In this document: positions 24,701 to 33,700 of the stretch, one piece after another
How the letters are laid out: every line of letters begins with the position of its first letter
Position numbering within the stretch: position 1 is the first letter of the stretch
Position numbers and translations under genes: made by a program
From: Caprella mutica
Lineage: Eukaryota; Arthropoda; Malacostraca; Amphipoda; Caprellidae
Reading direction: 5' to 3'
NCBI GenBank assembly: GCA_947561585.1
Contig: CANNZV010001591.1
Coordinates: 186,739 to 250,738 of the forward strand
DNA length: 64,000 bases
The notes under the pieces: generated by a model
Database searches by the model: none
The model's input: only the letters and a program-made list of their open reading frames with translations
Told to the model about the DNA's origin: nothing

Positions 24701-27700
24701 GTTGTAAATATATGATGGATGATATACTTCATTCGAGTTCATTGTAGCCTAAGAATATACAGATATCGATTTTATTGAGTGAAGTCGCATAAGCCTAACT
24801 TACTTTTTTTGTGGATTGTGTTAAAAAGAGAAGGTCATTATTTCTAGCTATTAGAAATAAAAATAAATATAATCGCAAATAGTCGAACTGAATTGATAAA
24901 AATCATATAAAAAGAAATAATTTTTAAATAAATACTTCTTTCTATATCCTTTGTAAGTAATTATAGTGAATATAGCTATGTGAAGAATAGCTATGTAGCT
25001 ACCTATTAGAGTTTAGCTTTTTCATTTTTCAGGTGAATAAATTGAAAACCTCGAAGATAGTGTCCAGCATATCAGCTGCAGTTGGAGCCAGTACTTCTAC
25101 AGCGCCTTCTTCAGGTAGAAATGATGAGGTATGTTTGAGGTAGTGGACGGTAAAAATAATATATAGCTACCATGCTTCAATTACAACAGGGCGCGGACAA
25201 AGTCCTTGGATAATTTGTAACATTCAGTTTAATGGCTATTAGAATACCCATACCTACTTGCAATATGTTTTCTTTGTTATGAAATATTCCAAGTCTCATA
25301 TTGTATCAGTTATTTGACACTTTTAGCTTTAGAACCAAGTGTGAGTGATAAACGTGCACAAATGCTCACCTATCAGATAAACTCTAAAATGATAAAGTTT
25401 CTTAAAGATCCAAGGTTGACTTTTGCTTGTAAGTAACTGAACATCAAATAGGGTAGAACCTTTACCTTATATGACTCAGGAAAACTCAAGATGTTAGATA
25501 GCCCCTTTATCCTGTTTGCTCATCAATCACACTCACACTGTCTATATGTAGGTATGTAAACAATACTTCCTACTTTGTTTCAGAGAGGTGCTCTCAGAGA
25601 TATGGAGTCTGAGTTGAGTGCCGTTAAGATGGAACTAGCAGCTGCTAGGAGAGAGAAGGAGTTCTACCACCAGCAGTTCAAGGAGCTAAACAATGGAGTC
25701 ACTGCAGCTAAACAACAGGTCAGTGACTATCATAGAATTAGTTAATAAGTTTTTAGCCACCCAGGAGCTCTATCCTGAAGCTGTCTGTAGTGAATGGAAG
25801 AGAAGGGGGTTGCGTCCCTTGAGCAACAAACTATTGTAATTTATATTATTGATTGTCTTTTTTTCACTTTTACTATGTTTATAATTTTTTAACGCTACTT
25901 GCAGTTTTAGAGGATAGCGCTAGGGTTATACTCTTCAACTACGAGGTCTTAGTTTTTGTGTTAGGTAGACTCGTAAGCTTCATCTCAATCATACCCTAGT
26001 TATAGAGTTGAGACCTTGTCACGGCTAACAATGAATTCAAATTTTTCATTGAACTATGAGAGTAAAGGCCCGTTTACACGCTACGATAAATTGAAGCAAT
26101 TTATCGTAATGAAGAGGTTGTTGCAATTTATCAGTACGTGTAAACAGGTGATCGTAACGATTTATTGGAGTTGGAATTGGATTGTGTGACTTGTGCCAGC
26201 AGGCTCAAATTTATACGAATCGTAACGATAAGTTTGAACGTGTAAACAGGGTTCCAAGAAATCGTTGCAATCTTACTCAATATATAATGCTAAACACATT
26301 CCAAATGCAGACCACCATAATGTTTCGTCCATGACGGCTAGTGAAGAATAAAGATATTGGAGTAAAAGTCGTTGCGTATAAACACTGTCTCAATCACCTG
26401 ATAAATTGTTGCGATCTCTGTGTTCAATAAATCGCTCCTATTTATCGTAGCGTGTAAACGGGCCTTAATAAGACATTTGCATGGGAAATAACTATGAAGT
26501 AAAAATACATCAAACAATCATTCCCTAGGCACGGAATTGGACTTCGTGCAACTACTACACGTAACTACACAGACGGTATATCGCAGGGCTCCGTATACAC
26601 TCATCCACTCTATTCAATTTATTTTAGTTTCTAATTATTCTCACCTGTCTGTCGTCAATTTCCTCATATCAATTCATTTATTAATTGATTTAATTATTCT
26701 ATATAGCAATGTTGTAACTCCCCCCCCCCTCTCAGGCCCCCCTCAGTGACCCCCTGCCCCCCACCCACAACACGCTGGAGCTGCAGAGTGTTGCAAGGGA
26801 GAGGGACTTCTACCAGGGGCAGTACAACGCACTGGCACAGCAACTCAGTGAGATGAGGGGAGACAGTGACTCACCTGTTAATACGGTGAGAATTAGATTA
26901 AATTGTTAGTTGATTGTAAATTTAATCATTTGTTAATTATAATTGAATTAAAAAATTAAAAATAATATTTAGATTTATTCTAAACATATTCAAATTTTAT
27001 ATCTAAACCATTTTGCCTTCATTTTGTTCATATTCAAATCAACTCAACTAACTAACCTTAAAAAGTTTGCTATATTGGGTAAGTTTCGAGTTATCTGGCG
27101 TTTCAGTATTTGCGATCATATAAGAAAAAATATATATAAACTATTAAAAGAACGAGTTAACTAATAATTATTATATATTTTTTATATGATCGAAAATGTG
27201 AAACAGTGCGATAATCGGAACTAACCCTAAAACCTGATATCCAAATCATCAGAGAGCAACTAGGTACATTTCTGACATAATGTTTATTTCCACAGAGAAC
27301 TGAGTATGACAAACTTACTACTGAAAAGACCAATGCTGTGATGGCGAGAGTGGATCTGGAAACACAGGTACAGTGGAAATAAATTGGATATGATAGATAA
27401 GGTTATTGAAAGATGAAGGATATTGACAGTAGCTATTTGTTTTAATACCTAGTAATTAATATATATATTAATTAGCAGCTTCAATTAGGACACTGATATA
27501 TTTTGATTTCCCTCTTTTTAAAATGAACTTATCATCAAATTGAACATTAAAATCTACTCTATTTTTCCCCTCACAGATAAAGAACATGGCAGAAGAGATG
27601 AAAGAAATGGCACAGGAGAAAAAACATTTTGAGGATAAGGCCAAAGAACTACAAGGCACTGTTAATAAGTGAGTGATTGTTTTAAGGGCCGTACACACGT

Positions 27701-30700
27701 AGCTAGGGTTTTTTAAGTCTTTCTCTACGAGACTTTTTGCTTAGCTCCTCCTACTTTTTCCATGAGAATATAAGAAAAACGATGTAATAATTAATTATTT
27801 TAGTTGGTATCCTGCAGGTATCATGGATACCAACTAAAATAAATAATAATTATATTCTTATATTCTCGTGGAAAAAGTAGGAGGAGCTTAGCAAAAAGTC
27901 TGGTGGAAAGACTTTAAAAACCCTACGTGTGTAAAGGGCCGTACACACGCAGGGTTTTTTCAGTCTTTCCACCTGACTTTTTGCTAAGCTCCTCCCACTT
28001 TTTCCACGAGACTTAAATTTTGCACCGAAAGTCCGAGACTTTTCAACAACCTTCATGTTCTATTATTTCCCCCAATCAAGAGATGCAATTTTGGAAATCT
28101 TCGTATAGCTACTGTCAACTCATAAAATATATTGTAATTACACGATTGGTGTTCATTTTTAGACAAACTTTGCTCCATTCATTTGTTTACCTTTGAGGTA
28201 AAGAATTCTCATATTTTCCTTTTTATAAAAGACTGCCAGTAAAATTGATGATACCTAGTTATGTTTCTTTAAACTTTTTTTAGTATAGTATATTTTAGTA
28301 AAATAAATATTACTATCTTTATTTTATTTATTTCAACATATTACCTATTAGCTAATACCTTTATTTTATTTATTATAACGCAATACATATTGTACCTAGT
28401 ACCTATACGTATTGATACTTTTACCTAAACTTTATATAATAGCTAAATTACATTTGTTGAGTGGATTAGATTAATCAATAAATCAAATGAAGCGAAATAA
28501 ACTTCATAAAAATTATCAAACTACGTTAATTAGTAACTAAATAATCTTAGTAATGTAGGTAGGTAGTTCTCTAGTAATTAATTAATCTTGGTAAAAGTAA
28601 CTAACCTATATAATTAGTAAATAACTAACCCAGATAATTAGTAATTTTAACTATCCTAGGTAATTAACAGTTACTAACTACCTAGGTTAGTTACCTAGTT
28701 TAAAAAAATAGAGGAGGGCTTATGTCGCCGATATGAGTAGCTAATTGCACGACATGTAAATCCACGAGATTAAAAAGTCAATCCACCTGTGGACGCTATT
28801 GACTTTTGAATCAAAAGTCTGGTGGAAAAGTGGAGAAAAAAGTCTGGTGGAAAGACTTAAAAAACCCTGCGTGTGTACGGCCCTTAAGGCCCTTTAGACC
28901 AACAAACGTATGCTTTTGTCTACCCAAACACTCAGTAATAGCAAGATAGTTTGACTGTTGTTGTTAAACATGATTTATTCTTTTAATTTCTTCAGACAGC
29001 AAGAAGAGGCAATGAAACAACTACCTGTGTCCTCTCAAACCTTCATATCTGAAATAAGAGCAAGTAGAGACTCTGCTCTCAGTGATGCTACTGCTCTCAG
29101 GAGAGATAGGGATGCTCTCAGGACTAGCATTAAGGTGAGAGGGAGCTCTCAGGACTAGCATTAGGGTGAGAGGGAGCTCTCAGGACTAGCATTAAGGTGA
29201 GAGGAAGCTCTCAGGACTAGCATTAAGGTGAGAGGAAGCTCTCAGGACTAGCATTAAGGTGAGAGGAAGCTCTCAGGACTAGCATTAAGGTGAGAGAAAG
29301 CTCTCAGGACTAGCATTAAGGTGAGAGAAAGCTCTCAGGACTAGCATTAAGGTGAGAGAAAGCTCTCAGGACTAGCATTAAGGTGAGAGAAAGCTCTCAG
29401 GACTAGCATTAAGGTGAGAGAAAGCTCTCAGGACTAGCATTAAGGTGAGAGAAAGCTCTCAGGACTAGCATTAAGGTGAGAGGAAGCTCTCAGGACTAGC
29501 ATTAAGGTGAGAGAAAGCTCTCAGGACTAGCATTAAGGTGAGAGAAAGCTCTCAGGACTAGCATTAAGGTGAGAGAAAGCTCTCAGGACTAGCATTAAGG
29601 TGAGAGAAAGCTCTCAGGACTAGCATTAAGGTGAGAGAAAGCTCTCAGGATTAGCATTAAGGTGAGAGAAAGCTCTCAGGACTAGCATTAAGGTGAGAGA
29701 AAGCTCTCAGGACTAGCATTAAGGTGAGAGAAAGCTCTCAGGACTAGCATTAAGGTGAGAGAAAGCTCTCAGGACTAGCATTAAGGTGAGAGAAGGCTCT
29801 CAGGACTAGCATTAAGGTGAGAGAAAGCTCTCAGGACTAGCATTAAGGTGAGAGAAAGCTCTCAGGACTAGCATTAAGGTAAGAGAAAGCTCTCAGGACT
29901 AGCATTAAGGTGAGAGAAAGCTCTCAGGACTAGCATTAAGGTGAGAGAAAGCTCTCAGGACTATTGTAGTGACTCACGTTATACATTCTTGATTGTATAG
30001 TCCCTAAATATAAAATATCAGTCCTAATTCTCCTTATATTTAATATATTAATTATCTTATTTTAACAGCATGCTTTATCCTAAAGTTAACTTTAATCCTT
30101 CTAAATAATAAATAGAATTTCCTTCATATTTGTAATGCAAAAATCTTATTTCCATGCAACCATCATCTTATTTCTCTGCACACCTTTTATTTGTTACCGA
30201 TAGTAACAACCCTCGCAAAGCTAGAGAGTTTGTAAGCAATATATCTTATAGGCCTAAGAAACGAAGTCCCCTTTGGTATTTTAAAATTTTGAACTTGAAA
30301 AATGTATTTGAAAATCATGCTTATCCATTCACCATTTCCTATCTATTTGAAGTTTCCTTTATGCTTTTCAAACACTAAATAGCAAAACCCATTTCAACAA
30401 TTATTACTGCATATAATGTTATTTATCTTCACTTACTCTGTCAGCAATGCACAGCGCAGCAGACGAGAGATGCCGCTGCTTCATCAGAGAAGGTGCGCAC
30501 TCTCCAGACCTCGGTGGAGCAGTTGAGCAGAGTGAAGGGGGAGCTACAGAAGAAGGCGCAGACGCAGGGGGCAGTGATGGTGTCTCTACAGGAGCAGCTA
30601 CAGACTGTACAGGGGGAACTGGTTTCTGTTTCACAGCAACTACAGGAGGCTAATGCTAAACTACTACAGTACAGGTCAGTCTCAATGTAACTACTTTGAC

Positions 30701-33700
30701 AATTACGTTCTTTGTAACGGTGAATTTTTATGATTGGTTAAATGATAATAAAGGAAAGATAATTCTTTTTTTTCTTAATTTATTTTTATTGGTAAATTTG
30801 TGCGAGAGATTTATTTAAACCAACATTTATTTCTCTAAATTAGTAGCTACACGTCATAATACGCTATTTAGTAAAAAGTAGCTAGCTAAATTGATTTTAA
30901 TTGAAACTTCCCAAACTCCCATATAATACCAGGCAGTAGCTTTTTTCCTGTACGTGCACTACAACTCACCATTTTCAGGAATCAGTTGGAGAGCACAGCT
31001 GGTGAGATTGGAGAACATAGGCAGGAATTGGAGAAGAGGAGCAGAAACATCACCACCAGTGAAGTCAGAATAAAGCAACTCACCTCACAGGTAAGGAGTG
31101 GGAATGGGAATTGCAATGAATGGGAATAACTAGTCATTGTATGGCACTGGGAATAACCAGGATTATTGTCACCAAATATTGCTAGATGAATTTGTCCTCG
31201 TTACAACTTCCCTTTCTGTCTGCTCTTTCGAAGTCCCTTGTTTTTCTTTTGACGTGAGCTGCAGTACTCTAATGTAACCTGACACTGTCCCCCTAACTGT
31301 AATATCTGCTGCAGGTGGAGAGTCTTGACACTGACAACGATGAGCTGAGGAGAGAACTGATAAGGAGTAAAGCGGTGGTGGAGAGACTCAACAGGGAGAT
31401 GGTGGAGATAACGGTGAGTAAATAGAGGGTAAAGTGAGTTAGTAGAGGGTAAAGTGAGTTAGTAGAGGGTAAAGTTAGTAAGTAGAGGGTAAAGTGAGTT
31501 AGTAGAGGGTAAACTGAGTTAGTAGAGGGTAAAGTGAGTAAGTAGAGGGTAAAGTGAGTAAGTAGAGGGTAAAGTGAGTAAGTAGAGGGTAAAGTGAGTT
31601 AGTAGAGGGTAAAGTGAGTTAGTAGAGGGTAAAGTGAGTTAGTAGAGGGTAAAGTGAGTTAGTAGAGGGTAAAGTGAGTAAGTAGAGGGTAAAGTGAGTT
31701 AGTAGAGGGTAAAGTGAGTTAGTAGAGGGTAAAGTGAGTAAGTAGAGGGTAAAGTGAGTAAGTAGAGGGTAAAGTGAGTTAGTAGAGGGTAAAGTGAGTT
31801 AGTAGAGGGTAAAGTGAGTTAGTAGAGGGTAAAGTGAGTAAATAGAGGGTAAAGTGAGTAAGTAGAGGGTAAAGCGAGTAAGTAGAGGGTAAAGCGAGTA
31901 AGTAGAGGGTAAAGCGAGTAAGTAGAGGGTAAAGTGAGTAAGTAGAGGGTAAAGCGAGTAAAGTAAGCACAATTTACTCGTTAGTTATATTAATTGGTGA
32001 ATGCAAATATTTTCATGCGAATTTATCTCAAACGAAGTAGAGCTCTATAATGTTATTTGTTGTTGTTGACATCAAATTATCCACGGCTAATTGCAACAAC
32101 CGAATTAGCTCTTTTTATTTCTTACTAATCTTGCTAAAGTTTTTGGGATAATAATGAACATATGTAGCCAAAAGGATTTTTGATGGAAATTTTTGCTTAT
32201 GGTAGCTACTGTTGTTTTAGGTAGGTACGCTTTCCCCGAGCTCTATCTACATAAGATTTTGATTTTATTCCAAAATTGAATTCGATTTTTCCAACTTGCC
32301 AATTATTCATCTTCAACTTGGCACACTGTTATGCAGGGGTGGGCAATTGCCGCATTGAGTGCTCTTTTTGGCACTCAAATGGCACCGGTGCCTACCTCTA
32401 CCTTATTAAAAATTATTAAAAGTTACCCCTATTAACAGAGCTGGGCGCGCGAACCGTTTTTTAGTTTCCGAATCCGAACCTGAATCTTCGTCGATTTTGG
32501 GTTCCGAACCTCCGTATAGCGAACCCAATTTTGAAAAGTTTGGTCCGAACATTTGTTCCGAACCAAACATTTATTCCAAACCAAACATTTATTCCGAACA
32601 TTAGTATGCTAACCTCGGATTTTTTAGGTATATATTTTATATCTAAAAAATAAAAAAAATAAAAGTGAACTACAGTCTACACATTTATATTCTGCCCTAT
32701 TACTAACGTATTGTTCCAAGGCTATTAGGGAAACCTATATAAAAAACAGTTTTTTCAACAAGATACTAATTATTAACTATTAAATATTATCATTAACCGT
32801 AATGAGTTTGACTGTCAGAAACAACGAGAAGATTTGACTCTGTCAAAAAAACACATATCTTATTTATAAACATACGTTACTGTATTTTTACAAGTTGTTA
32901 GTATATGTACTAAACTAATGTTTACCAAATTTCAAGTAAAAATATTGAATATATAAGGAGAAATAAATTTATATGTATATAAGAGATTGGCAACTGATTG
33001 AGCTGAACTGTGATTGGATGGAGTGTGAACCAATCACAGCTCGCGCATTTGTCTCTACTACATAAAAACGTGGACACATTCTTGCGTATTGGGTAACCAA
33101 TCTGTATTTCTACGTTGCCACACGTCACTAAAGTACAATTAATTCCATAATTTATGTGATTTACGCCGATACGTAAATATTTAACTTTTGAATTCAAAAA
33201 TATAGTTGGTATTCATGTAGGAACGAAGTCAAGAAAAGCCAGTAAATTTAAAGGAATGACATGAAAGATGTAAAGTAATTTAAAAAAGATGTGCCTAGAA
33301 AACATACGTCAAATTCATTTGGGTTAATATAATAAATTTATAATAATAATTATACTGTGACTTCACATGACTACATTATAGAGGAGTTGCACTGGTAGAA
33401 CTGCTGTTTCATGAAATACAACTAATTTAGTGAATTTACTAAAGAAATAAGAGATTCATAGAAAACTTACGAATATTTGTGGTAGACTTACCTACATTGT
33501 TCACTATAGAGGTAATTTCGCTATACAGGATTTTACTATACAGCATGATTCACTATAAAGGAGTTCCACTGTACTTACTACTTAATAAGTTAGTCATATT
33601 GAGTATGAGCATTAAGTAGCTATTTTTAAAGGTCCCCTCCAGTCTCCACTCCAATACGTAATTTAGGTTGTTATTCTGAATTTTCTTCTGACCTCCGAAT

